Below, one piece after another: positions 1 to 6,000 of a stretch of DNA of 6,000 bases. Source of the stretch: Chloroflexota bacterium (GTDB lineage Bacteria; Chloroflexota; Dehalococcoidia; Lucifugimonadales; VGZR01); contig JAQBWG010000127.1 in NCBI GenBank assembly GCA_027625225.1, positions 1 through 6,000 on the forward strand. The letters run 5' to 3'. The notes under the pieces are model-generated. The model did not search any database. It had not been told where the DNA came from and worked only from the letters and a program-made list of their open reading frames with translations. A program made the translations under genes and the position numbers. The stretch's first letter is position 1; every line of letters begins with the position of its first letter.

Positions 1-2
1 GT

Positions 3-1412
3 GGAGATGAGGTGTACCTGGTGGGCGGGAGTGTGCGAGATGCGCTCCTCGGTCGTGAAACCGGTGATGTGGATATAGCAACCTCCGGTCGTGTGGAGGA
101 AAGCGGGTCTGCCTTGGCACGGTTGTTTGCTGGCACGTTCGTTGTGATGGACGCCGAACGTGGGATAGGCCGGGTGATAGTTTCGGGTCAGGCAGGTATT
201 CAACATATAGATATCGTGTCCTTGGGAGAAAGCATCGAGTCGAATTTGGCGCGACGTGATTTCACTATAGATGCAATGGCGGTGCCGTTGCGCATAGACG
301 GCGAGCATACTGCTGAAATAGTTGACTTATTTGAAGGGCAGATTGATTTAGATGCGGGCCGTATCCGCGCTTTGAACGATGCAGTGTTTACTGAAGACCC
401 TGTTCGGTTGTTGCGGGCAGTGCGGCTGGCGGCACAACTTGACATGCAGATCGAATCTGGCACAACCGGTGCGATTAAACGTGATGTGGCGCTTGTAGTG
501 GGCATCGCTGGCGAGCGTGTCCGTGATGAGCTACTGAAGCTTTTGGCAACAGCCAGGCCAAGTTCCGCCCTAAAGCTGCTTGACGAATTGGGCCTCCTTT
601 GCGAGATAATGCCAGAGCTTTTGGAATCAAAGGGGGTCGACCAGCCGGCCGAACACCATTGGGATGTATTCAACCATCTGGTTGAGTCTCCCGGCCAAGT
701 CGAGCGAGTGCTATCTGTAGCGGATGAACCGCAGGATGAGGCTGCTGTATCGGTTCCGACCTTCGATGGGATACGTGAATACTTTGCGGCTCCGGCCAGC
801 GATGGCTTTTCCCGACGTACAATGCTAAAGTTTGCGGCTTTGCTGCATGATGTCGGGAAGCCTGCGACAAAGACGATTGAAGATAATGGTCGCATTCGTT
901 TCTTGGGCCACCAGCATGTGGGTGCGGAAACGGTCGAGGAAATAACGAAACGGCTGCGATTTAGCAGAAAAGGAGTCGAGATGGTGTCGTCTATGGTGAC
1001 ATACCACCTCCGACCGAGCCAGATGGCTCAACCTGGCGAAATGCCAACCGCCCGTGCAGCGTATCGTTACTTCAGAGATGTCGGCGATGTGGCGATAGAC
1101 ACGGTGTATTTGAATATGGCCGACTATCTGGCTGCAAAGGGGCCGGAACTTGAAATCGAAGATTGGCAGCGGCATTGCCGCATCATAGAGACGATCTTAG
1201 AGTCACGAAATAATACATCTTCAGAAAAAGAAAGCCCAAAGCTGCTGAATGGGTATACACTAATGAAGGCCTTCGATATACCTGCCGGTCGTTTTTTGGG
1301 GCAAATGCTTGAACTGGTTCGGGAAGCCCAGATGACCGGTGAGATTCATACAGTAGAGGAAGCATTGGAATTGGTGAAAGCAAAAATGGAGGAACGGAAC
1401 GGCGGTGCGTAG
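3..1412 (+). CDS. cca: CCA-adding-type tRNA nucleotidyltransferase with HD domain (5' partial)
   Basis: This class II polymerase-beta-superfamily enzyme is expected to add or repair the 3' CCA end of tRNAs in the cytoplasm. The reading frame is open to the left edge, and a GTG at 12 falls inside the conserved block (YLVGGSVRD), so the true start is probably upstream. Counting that GTG as residue 1, the head domain has VGGSVRDALLGR (4-15), the metal-binding DVD (Asp19, Asp21), RRDFTIDAMA (81-90) and the nucleotide-recognition EDPVRLLRAVR (128-138). An RNA-binding neck follows. The HD domain has His221 in a WDVFNHL motif and the His279-Asp280 pair in LLHDVGK, plus His300. The C-terminal helical region (410-455) resembles the tail of the family. 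Residues about 240-266 look like a linker insert. Its last 8 bases overlap secD, so it is probably co-transcribed with it. Some bacteria split the job between CC-adding and A-adding enzymes, and the sequence alone does not say which this is. Confidence 0.9.
   Translation, partial: GDEVYLVGGSVRDALLGRETGDVDIATSGRVEESGSALARLFAGTFVVMDAERGIGRVIVSGQAGIQHIDIVSLGESIESNLARRDFTIDAMAVPLRIDGEHTAEIVDLFEGQIDLDAGRIRALNDAVFTEDPVRLLRAVRLAAQLDMQIESGTTGAIKRDVALVVGIAGERVRDELLKLLATARPSSALKLLDELGLLCEIMPELLESKGVDQPAEHHWDVFNHLVESPGQVERVLSVADEPQDEAAVSVPTFDGIREYFAAPASDGFSRRTMLKFAALLHDVGKPATKTIEDNGRIRFLGHQHVGAETVEEITKRLRFSRKGVEMVSSMVTYHLRPSQMAQPGEMPTARAAYRYFRDVGDVAIDTVYLNMADYLAAKGPELEIEDWQRHCRIIETILESRNNTSSEKESPKLLNGYTLMKAFDIPAGRFLGQMLELVREAQMTGEIHTVEEALELVKAKMEERNGGA
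1388..1407 (+). promoter_or_regulatory. Shine-Dalgarno site and GTG start of secD
   Basis: GGAGG at 1388-1392 lies 12 bases before the GTG at 1405, inside the end of the preceding gene. The spacing is a little long, but no other start nearby keeps the hydrophobic first membrane segment that follows directly (residues 6-24). The overlap with the upstream stop codon (TAG at 1410-1412) suggests translational coupling. Confidence 0.6.
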
Positions 1413-3291
1413 GTATTTTTGGAGTATTCTCTCCGTCCTCTTTTTAGTCATAGTAGCTGGACTCACTCTCGGGTTTCAAACTATCCACATAGGAAACTTC
1501 GAACGAGGTGGGGACACGGCCCTCGGCCTTAAGCTCGGCCTGGACCTCAGTGGCGGCAGCCATTTGGTGTATCAGGCACAATTGTTGGACCCCGAAACCG
1601 GAGAGGCGATTCTTCCTACTCCCGAACAGATGGACTCCCTCAAAGCGATTATCGAACGTCGGGTAAACAGCACCGGTCTCGGCGAGCCAATTATTCAACT
1701 TCTTGGTGAAGACCGCCTCCTCATACAGTTGCCCGGTGTTGAGGATACTGCCAGGGCCAAGGGAATCATTGGTGAGACGGCCAGGCTGGAGTTCAAGCAT
1801 CGGACGTTCAACGTCGTGGAGAATATAAATATTGCGCCGGAAGACATCCTTACTTCCACTATCTCTGAGTACGATTTCACCGCTGCTTCGACCGACCCCA
1901 CATCCAACGCTACAACCACCGACTCAACATCTATAACAAGTACCGATTCCGTTATTGATTCAATTTCAACTACCAGTACCGCCGCTACTTCCACACCCGC
2001 AGACGGCAGCGCCCTCCCGTGGCTGATTATCGAATTCACAGAGAAGGGCGCTCAAGAGCTCGAAAGAGTTCTCGATGAAATATCCGCCCGGCTCGAGACT
2101 GGTCTGGAGATACATCAAACTATCCCCGACCTGATTACCATTTCGATAACCGGAAAGGAATTCCGTGCGATTTCCATGCCCGGCGCCTCCGACCTTATCC
2201 AACGAGTCCCGGGCTCGGAAACGAAGTTTGCCATTCTCCTGGTAGAAGCTGCAGGCCAGTTCCCTCAACCGGTGACAAGTACGGTGGCAGGGGCACAACA
2301 AATATTCGGAGACGATTTTGAACTGAGCTTTAGTCAGGTATTGGGCGCCGTTGATGAAAGCATCGGCCTGACCGGTGACGATTTGGAACGAGCCTATGCT
2401 GATACACACCATACGACGGGAGAACCGATAGTCAGTCTTGTATTTAATGATGAGGGTAGGCAGAAGTTCGCTGAGTTGACATCCAACCTGGTAAACACCG
2501 GCGATGTCATTGCAATTTTCCTGGACGACCAGGAACTCATCGCTCCGGCCGTAAGTTCGGCCATCACCGGAGGCATAGCATTTATCCAGGGCGGAGATTT
2601 CACCGCCCAGCGGGTACGCGATATCTCCAACCTTTTGGAGGCCGGCCGCCTTCCTGTCCCGGTTATGCTGGTTCAGGAACGCCAGGTAGACGCCATATTG
2701 GGTGCCGATTCTCTAACCAAGAGTGTGATTGCCGGTCTGATCGGACTGGCAATGGTTATAGTGTTCATGGTGGTGTACTACAGAATACCCGGCATCGTTG
2801 CGGGCGCAGCCCTAATCTTTTATGCCGCTCTGAACCTGACGATATTCAAGTTGCTTCCGGTGACATTAACCCTATCGGGTGTTGCCGCTGCGGTGCTAGC
2901 CATCGGTATGGCGGTCGACGCAAACATCCTGGTATTCGAGCGTATGAAAGAAGAATTGCGTGCCGGTCGCACGTTGCTATCCGCTATCAACATCGGATTC
3001 AATCGTGCCTGGACGGCTATCCGAGATAGCCACGTCGCAACACTCATTTCCACTGCCATTTTGTTCTGGTTTGCCGATACGCTTGGCGCGACGGTGGTAC
3101 AGGGCTTCGCAGCCACGTTGGCTATAGGTACGATTATTAACCTGTTCACTGCACTTACGGTTACCCGTGTTTTGCTGCGGGCTGTAACCGCCACCCGATT
3201 GTCCAAGAAGTTGGGCCTGTTCGTACCGATGGGCGGTCATGTCGGGACGCCGCAGCGAAAATCAACCGGTCAGACATCGCAAAGGAGTTAA
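1405..3291 (+). CDS. secD: Protein translocase subunit SecD
   Basis: SecD is an RND-superfamily membrane protein that, with SecF, uses the ion gradient to pull exported proteins through SecYEG. The product has 628 residues. It has a first membrane segment (about 6-24), the signature GLDLSGG (45-51), a large extracytoplasmic P1 region (about 30-430) ending in LLEAGRLPVPV (410-420), and five more membrane segments between about 439 and 590. The ion-path motif AVDANILVFER (503-513) is canonical and includes Asp504. RDSHVATLISTAILF (540-554) matches the conserved fifth-segment region. The protein is longer than the compact SecD of many non-proteobacterial groups, and the extra length lies in P1. 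Residues 159-202 are a Ser/Thr-rich linker. Residues about 204-260 resemble a diverged copy of the P1 core at about 340-395. The gene starts with GTG, overlaps the upstream nucleotidyltransferase by 8 bases, and precedes secF by 2 bases. The family assignment is secure; the duplication is my inference. Confidence 0.97.
   Translation: MRRYFWSILSVLFLVIVAGLTLGFQTIHIGNFERGGDTALGLKLGLDLSGGSHLVYQAQLLDPETGEAILPTPEQMDSLKAIIERRVNSTGLGEPIIQLLGEDRLLIQLPGVEDTARAKGIIGETARLEFKHRTFNVVENINIAPEDILTSTISEYDFTAASTDPTSNATTTDSTSITSTDSVIDSISTTSTAATSTPADGSALPWLIIEFTEKGAQELERVLDEISARLETGLEIHQTIPDLITISITGKEFRAISMPGASDLIQRVPGSETKFAILLVEAAGQFPQPVTSTVAGAQQIFGDDFELSFSQVLGAVDESIGLTGDDLERAYADTHHTTGEPIVSLVFNDEGRQKFAELTSNLVNTGDVIAIFLDDQELIAPAVSSAITGGIAFIQGGDFTAQRVRDISNLLEAGRLPVPVMLVQERQVDAILGADSLTKSVIAGLIGLAMVIVFMVVYYRIPGIVAGAALIFYAALNLTIFKLLPVTLTLSGVAAAVLAIGMAVDANILVFERMKEELRAGRTLLSAINIGFNRAWTAIRDSHVATLISTAILFWFADTLGATVVQGFAATLAIGTIINLFTALTVTRVLLRAVTATRLSKKLGLFVPMGGHVGTPQRKSTGQTSQRS
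1879..2010 (+). repeat. Ser/Thr-rich low-complexity linker within SecD
   Basis: SecD codons 159-202 encode a stretch made almost entirely of Ser, Thr, Ala and Asp, with loosely recurring units such as TDSTS, STDS and ISTTST. At the DNA level the repeats are imperfect and codons vary, so this is not a recent slippage expansion. The position is in the extracytoplasmic P1 domain, between the first P1 segment and a second folded segment. It is probably a flexible linker. On the outer face of the membrane such a stretch could be an O-glycosylation target, but nothing in the sequence shows that directly. Confidence 0.75.
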
Positions 3292-3296
3292 CGTTG
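3281..3296 (+). promoter_or_regulatory. Shine-Dalgarno site that sets the TTG start of secF
   Basis: AAAGGAG at 3281-3287 sits 6 bases before TTG at 3294-3296, an ideal distance. It lies in the last codons of secD, whose stop is TAA at 3289-3291. The next in-frame ATG (3342) would remove most of the first membrane segment of SecF, so the TTG is the better start. The arrangement implies that ribosomes ending secD re-initiate on secF. Confidence 0.8.
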
Positions 3297-4238
3297 GACT
3301 GGGTAGGACTACGAAAATGGTTTCTCGTTTTATCCCTCGGCATGATTTTGCCAGGGGTAATCTTCCTGATTCTCGCGCCGGGTCTTCGGCAGGGAATAGA
3401 CTTTACGGGCGGCAGCAGCCTTACCATCCAGTTTGCCGAACCGGTGACTCAGGAAGATTTGAGGGCTGGTTTGACTGCGATTGGAGTCGAGGGGGTGACC
3501 GTTCAGCGACTCGGCGACGATAGTTACTTCATCAGGACGAAAGAACTCAGCGAGACTGAGAGAGACGACCTTCTATTCGGGATTCAGCGTGCGTTGGGGA
3601 CGAGCGGAGTTGAACTGCTTGCCTTCGATTTGGTGTCTCCGGTCTTGGCCCGGGACGTCATCATTAAGGGGTTCTGGGCGGTTTTCGCCGCAGTAATTGG
3701 TATTTTCCTGTATATGTGGTGGGCGTTCCGAAACATGTCAAGTCCGTTCCGTTATGGTGCCGCCGCGATATTGGCACTCGTCCATGACACGCTCATCGTC
3801 GTAGGTGTGTTCGCCATACTCGGTGTTGTGGCCGATATCGAAGTCAACACGATGTTCCTCATCGCCTTGCTGACAACCATCGGCTTTAGCGTGAACGATA
3901 CCATCGTCGTATTCGACAGGCTTCGGGAGAACGTAAGTTTCTTCCCCGGTCGAACTCTATCCGCGAACGTCAACCTCAGCATTTCCGAGACGTTTTCCCG
4001 GTCGGTCAACACCAGCGCGACACTGCTTGTAACCATCCTGGCGTTGCTGCTATTCGGTGGGCCGACCATCCGCGACTTCTTGCTTGTCTTACTCATCGGT
4101 GTGGCAGTCGGAACCTACAGTTCCATCGCAGTAGCGAGCCAGTTCCTGGTGCTTTGGGACCAATTTGGAATGGGCTGGCCATTCAACCGCAAGCAGATAC
4201 CGACCGAAACTGGCCGAACAAAGGCCGCGACGAACTAA
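3294..4238 (+). CDS. secF: Protein translocase subunit SecF
   Basis: SecF is the partner of SecD in the membrane complex that drives late steps of Sec-dependent export. The product has 314 residues, the usual size. The first membrane segment (about 9-28) is followed by GIDFTGGSSL (34-43), a short extracytoplasmic P4-like domain (about 44-120), and the conserved VSPVLARDVI region (114-123). Five more membrane segments run to about 285. The third includes ALVHDTLIVVG (161-171), and the fourth carries IGFSVNDTIVVFDRLREN (196-213). SISETFSRSVNTSAT (229-243) and GVAVGTYSSIAVA (269-281) match the conserved fifth and sixth segment regions. All key residues I can identify are present, so SecF should be functional. 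The start is TTG with a strong ribosome site. Its TAA stop overlaps the stop of the convergent oxidoreductase gene. Confidence 0.97.
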   Translation: MDWVGLRKWFLVLSLGMILPGVIFLILAPGLRQGIDFTGGSSLTIQFAEPVTQEDLRAGLTAIGVEGVTVQRLGDDSYFIRTKELSETERDDLLFGIQRALGTSGVELLAFDLVSPVLARDVIIKGFWAVFAAVIGIFLYMWWAFRNMSSPFRYGAAAILALVHDTLIVVGVFAILGVVADIEVNTMFLIALLTTIGFSVNDTIVVFDRLRENVSFFPGRTLSANVNLSISETFSRSVNTSATLLVTILALLLFGGPTIRDFLLVLLIGVAVGTYSSIAVASQFLVLWDQFGMGWPFNRKQIPTETGRTKAATN

Positions 4239-5116
4239 GAGTTAGAACGCGCCGCCACGAAGCCGGCGATGGTTTGTCGCAAGTCACGTGAAGCGTCCGT
4301 TTCCTCGGGCGATTCATCCGCGAACGGCGTCCGGCTTAGTCGGCGATAGACATCCCCTGCGGCTTTGTGGAAGTTCGGCGTTATGCCGACGCTTTCGAAG
4401 CTGGCTGCAATCTCATCCATTTCCCCCGCCCACCTGTACGCCTTCGATGGCAGCGACGGTATCTGTTTTTGCATCTTCGCGTACGCCGGTGCCTGACTGA
4501 ACTCGAACTCCGCAGCCAGTTCATCGCTCAACCCCTGCGCCTCGGCGGCTGCCAGCGCGGCGATGGACAATGCGGACGTGGCCTTGGTGAACCCGGCGTA
4601 GCACATCTTGATGGCCGATGCCTTCCCCACTTCGTCGCTGATGCGGCGGATGGCGATACCCTTGCCGTCCAACTCGTCCATCAGATGGGCATGTTCACCC
4701 GACGTATAGAACCTCGTCACTTCTCTATCCGGCGGCAGGCCGATGATTGAGCCGTCTATAAATTTCCCTCCGGCCGAGACAATATTGCGCTCGATGTTCT
4801 TCACCGTTTGAGGTGCTATAGCGTTACAGTCGGCGAAATAGACATCAGCCTTTGTGGCACGGATAGCCTTCGCTACTCTGGCGGCCATACCGGCGGCCTC
4901 TGCCGGTACGAGGATGGACATAATCAGGTCGGCTTGGACGACCATGTCATCAAGAGTCGAACACACTTCAAACCCGGCGTTGCCTGCCAGATTGCGCGTG
5001 CGCTCGCTTCGCCCCTCCAGGCAGGTAATGACGCGATAGCCGCGCTCCCGGAGCGTGCGTCCGACGGAGCTGCCCATCTCTCCTGGACTGACGATGGCGA
5101 TGGTGTGTAGCGGCAT
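4235..5116 (-). CDS. NAD(P)-binding 6-phosphogluconate dehydrogenase-like oxidoreductase, DUF1932 family
   Basis: This is a 293-residue cytoplasmic protein with the two-domain layout of beta-hydroxyacid dehydrogenases. The N-terminal Rossmann fold begins IAIVSPGEMGSSVG (6-19), where the usual first Gly of the dinucleotide loop is Ser10. DVYFADCNAIAPQT (91-104) and GKFIDGSIIGLPP (117-129) match the conserved strands before the inter-domain helix. In GKASAIKMCYAGFTKAT (164-180), Lys170 is in the place of the catalytic lysine of this superfamily. The C-terminal part, including RWAGEMDEIAASFESVG (228-244), resembles the DUF1932 domain. The family's substrates are mostly unknown, so I give no gene name or reaction beyond probable NAD(P)-dependent oxidation or reduction of a small hydroxyacid-like molecule. 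AGAGG (minus strand, 5124-5128) lies 7 bases before the ATG and supports the start. Transcription probably begins at the TATAAT promoter upstream. It is convergent with secF and divergent from nfo, so it appears to be its own transcription unit. Confidence 0.88.
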   Translation of the reverse strand: MPLHTIAIVSPGEMGSSVGRTLRERGYRVITCLEGRSERTRNLAGNAGFEVCSTLDDMVVQADLIMSILVPAEAAGMAARVAKAIRATKADVYFADCNAIAPQTVKNIERNIVSAGGKFIDGSIIGLPPDREVTRFYTSGEHAHLMDELDGKGIAIRRISDEVGKASAIKMCYAGFTKATSALSIAALAAAEAQGLSDELAAEFEFSQAPAYAKMQKQIPSLPSKAYRWAGEMDEIAASFESVGITPNFHKAAGDVYRRLSRTPFADESPEETDASRDLRQTIAGFVAARSNS

Positions 5117-5152
5117 GATGTTTCCTCTCGTGGTTCGGAGTACAGGAATGCG

Positions 5153-5181
5153 ATTATAGGCGTGCTATAGAAACCGGGCAA
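5153..5181 (-). promoter_or_regulatory. Sigma-70-type promoter of the DUF1932 oxidoreductase
   Basis: On the minus strand, TTGCCC (plus-strand positions 5176-5181, four of six matches to TTGACA) is followed after exactly 17 bases by a perfect TATAAT (5153-5158). The expected transcription start is near 5146, giving a leader of about 30 bases that includes the AGAGG ribosome site. Spacing, sequence and placement all fit. This is predicted from sequence only. Confidence 0.7.
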
Positions 5182-5204
5182 ACAGTACACCCAAGCTGTA
5201 TTGA

Positions 5205-5234
5205 TTGGGCTTACGACCGCCACTCGTTTATAAT
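5205..5234 (+). promoter_or_regulatory. Promoter of nfo, predicted to give a leaderless mRNA
   Basis: A perfect TATAAT lies at 5229-5234, only 7 bases before the nfo ATG at 5242. A weak -35 match, TTGGGC (5205-5210), is 18 bases upstream. Transcription starts are normally about 6-8 bases after the -10 box, which would put the first base at or next to the A of the ATG. In agreement, there is no usable Shine-Dalgarno site: the only purine run, AAGG at 5237-5240, is one base from the ATG and too close to work. The -10 box is convincing; the -35 is uncertain. Confidence 0.6.
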
Positions 5235-5241
5235 TCAAGGC

Positions 5242-6000
5242 ATGAAGATTGGAGCACATGTATCCGCAGCGGGCGGCCTCCCCAACGCCATAGACCGGGC
5301 ACAGGCCATTGGAGCCGAATGTGTCCAGGTATTCGCCTCGTCCCCCAGGGGCTGGGCTTTCAAACCGATCGCAGAAGAGCTTGCCCTGAAATATCGCGAA
5401 AAGGCCGACGAAGCGGGGATAGGCCCCACGTTTCTGCATGGCATCTACCTGGTGAACCTCGGCGGCGGGCCCGACCACATCAAGAAGTCTGTCGAGTCGC
5501 TCACCAATCACATGAACACCGCCACAGCCATCGGTGCAAAAGGCGTTATTTTCCACGCGGGGAACCACGGCGGGGCTGGGTACGACGCGATATTCTCTCA
5601 GACCGTGGATGCCATACAGCAGATTTTGAAAAACTCTGCTGAAGAAACCCTGCTCTTGATTGAAAACAGCGCAGGCATGGGAAACCACATCGGCGCAGCG
5701 TTCGAGGAGATTGGCAAAATCATCGCTTCGGTGGGCAACAAGCGCGTGAACGTATGTCTGGACACCCAGCACACCGTTGCTGCCGGATACGAACTGTTCA
5801 ACAAAGCCGGTTTGAATAAAGCGATGGACGAATTTGAAACACATATCGGACTTGATCGCCTGGTGGTTGTGCATGCGAACGATTCCAAAACCGAGCCCGG
5901 CTCCGGTGTAGACCGCCATGAGAACATCGGCGAAGGCCATATCGGTGAAGAGGGCTTTCTTAACATCATGTCCCACCCCGCCTTCAAAGATGTCCCGTTC
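5242..6000 (+). CDS. nfo: Endonuclease IV (deoxyribonuclease IV, AP endonuclease), 3' partial
   Basis: This metal-dependent enzyme cuts DNA at abasic sites and removes blocked 3' ends in base excision repair. The frame is open from ATG to the window edge, giving 253 residues. E. coli Nfo has 285, so roughly 30 residues are missing, including the motif with the last metal-binding Glu. The N-terminus MKIGAHVSAAGGL is typical and fixes the start. By motif, the metal ligands visible are His66 (FLHGIYLVNLG), His105 (IFHAGNH), Glu141 (LLIENSAGMG), Asp174 and His177 (CLDTQHTVAAGYEL), His211 (VVHANDSK), and Asp224 and His226 (GVDRHENIGEGHIG). That is eight of the nine expected ligands, and the ninth lies beyond the edge. 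Gln replaces the Cys common in the LDTCH motif, but it is not a ligand. The fold is a TIM barrel. The gene is divergent from the oxidoreductase and appears to have its own promoter. Confidence 0.96.
   Translation, partial: MKIGAHVSAAGGLPNAIDRAQAIGAECVQVFASSPRGWAFKPIAEELALKYREKADEAGIGPTFLHGIYLVNLGGGPDHIKKSVESLTNHMNTATAIGAKGVIFHAGNHGGAGYDAIFSQTVDAIQQILKNSAEETLLLIENSAGMGNHIGAAFEEIGKIIASVGNKRVNVCLDTQHTVAAGYELFNKAGLNKAMDEFETHIGLDRLVVVHANDSKTEPGSGVDRHENIGEGHIGEEGFLNIMSHPAFKDVPF

Noticed and set aside
200..895. A 231-codon open frame antisense to the nucleotidyltransferase gene.
   Set aside because: The plus strand carries all the conserved motifs of a known family. The antisense product is a Ser/Arg-rich sequence of the kind expected from a shadow frame.
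4250..4268. Hairpin CGCCG, 9-base loop, CGGCG just past the secF stop, considered as a terminator.
   Set aside because: The stem has only five base pairs, no T-run follows on the plus strand, only a weakly T-rich stretch follows on the minus strand, and it lies within the oxidoreductase coding sequence.
5133..5137. A GTTCG/CGAAC half-site near the oxidoreductase start, considered as a LexA (SOS) box because of the neighbouring repair gene.
   Set aside because: The CGAAC-N4-GTTCG operator needs both half-sites. The second is absent here, and the half-site is not at the nfo promoter.
5201..5234. TTGATT at 5201-5206 as the -35 element of the nfo promoter.
   Set aside because: It would leave a 22-base spacer to the TATAAT, outside the usual 16-19 range. 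TTGGGC at 5205-5210 with 18 bases is the better, though weak, match.
5742..5790. Gln in place of the usual Cys in the LDTCH motif of endonuclease IV, considered as a loss of function.
   Set aside because: The metal ligands in this motif are the Asp and the His, and both are intact. The Cys is not a ligand.
4924..5976. A long open frame (350 codons) on the minus strand running through the nfo region, the divergent promoters and part of the oxidoreductase gene.
   Set aside because: It is antisense to a clear nfo gene and overlaps the oxidoreductase in another frame. Its translation shows no family motifs and it crosses both predicted promoters.

Overview
The window is an ordinary bacterial chromosomal stretch carrying five protein genes, with almost no non-coding DNA apart from one divergent promoter region of about 125 bases. 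The organism cannot be named from the sequence. Moderate GC, GTG and TTG starts with strong Shine-Dalgarno sites, an HD-domain class II CCA-type nucleotidyltransferase directly ahead of separate secD and secF genes, and a Nfo with an 'EnsAG' metal motif would fit a Chloroflexota (Dehalococcoidia-like) genome. That is a low-confidence inference.

Left block (1-4238, plus strand): a tightly packed operon. A tRNA nucleotidyltransferase gene, whose 5' end lies outside the window, overlaps the GTG start of secD by 8 bases. secD is followed after 2 bases by secF, which starts with TTG. SecD and SecF form the membrane complex that uses the proton or sodium gradient to help the SecYEG/SecA translocon complete protein export. 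Both keep the RND-family signature motifs. SecD is unusual in carrying a Ser/Thr-rich linker in its extracytoplasmic domain and, next to it, a segment that looks like a diverged copy of the domain's core module.

Middle (4235-5116, minus strand): an NAD(P)-binding oxidoreductase of the 6-phosphogluconate dehydrogenase-like/DUF1932 family, convergent with secF. The two stop codons share bases, so there is no intergenic space at that junction. Its substrate is unknown.

Right (5117-6000): a divergent promoter region, then the first 253 codons of an endonuclease IV (nfo) on the plus strand, cut off by the window edge. Both divergent genes have a perfect TATAAT -10 box. The nfo -10 box ends 7 bases before its ATG and no usable Shine-Dalgarno site is present, so nfo is predicted to be transcribed as a leaderless mRNA.

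No RNA gene, mobile element, CRISPR array or phage feature was seen, and I do not see a novel multi-gene system here. The observations most worth checking are the SecD insert/duplication, the leaderless nfo promoter and the overlapping convergent stop codons.
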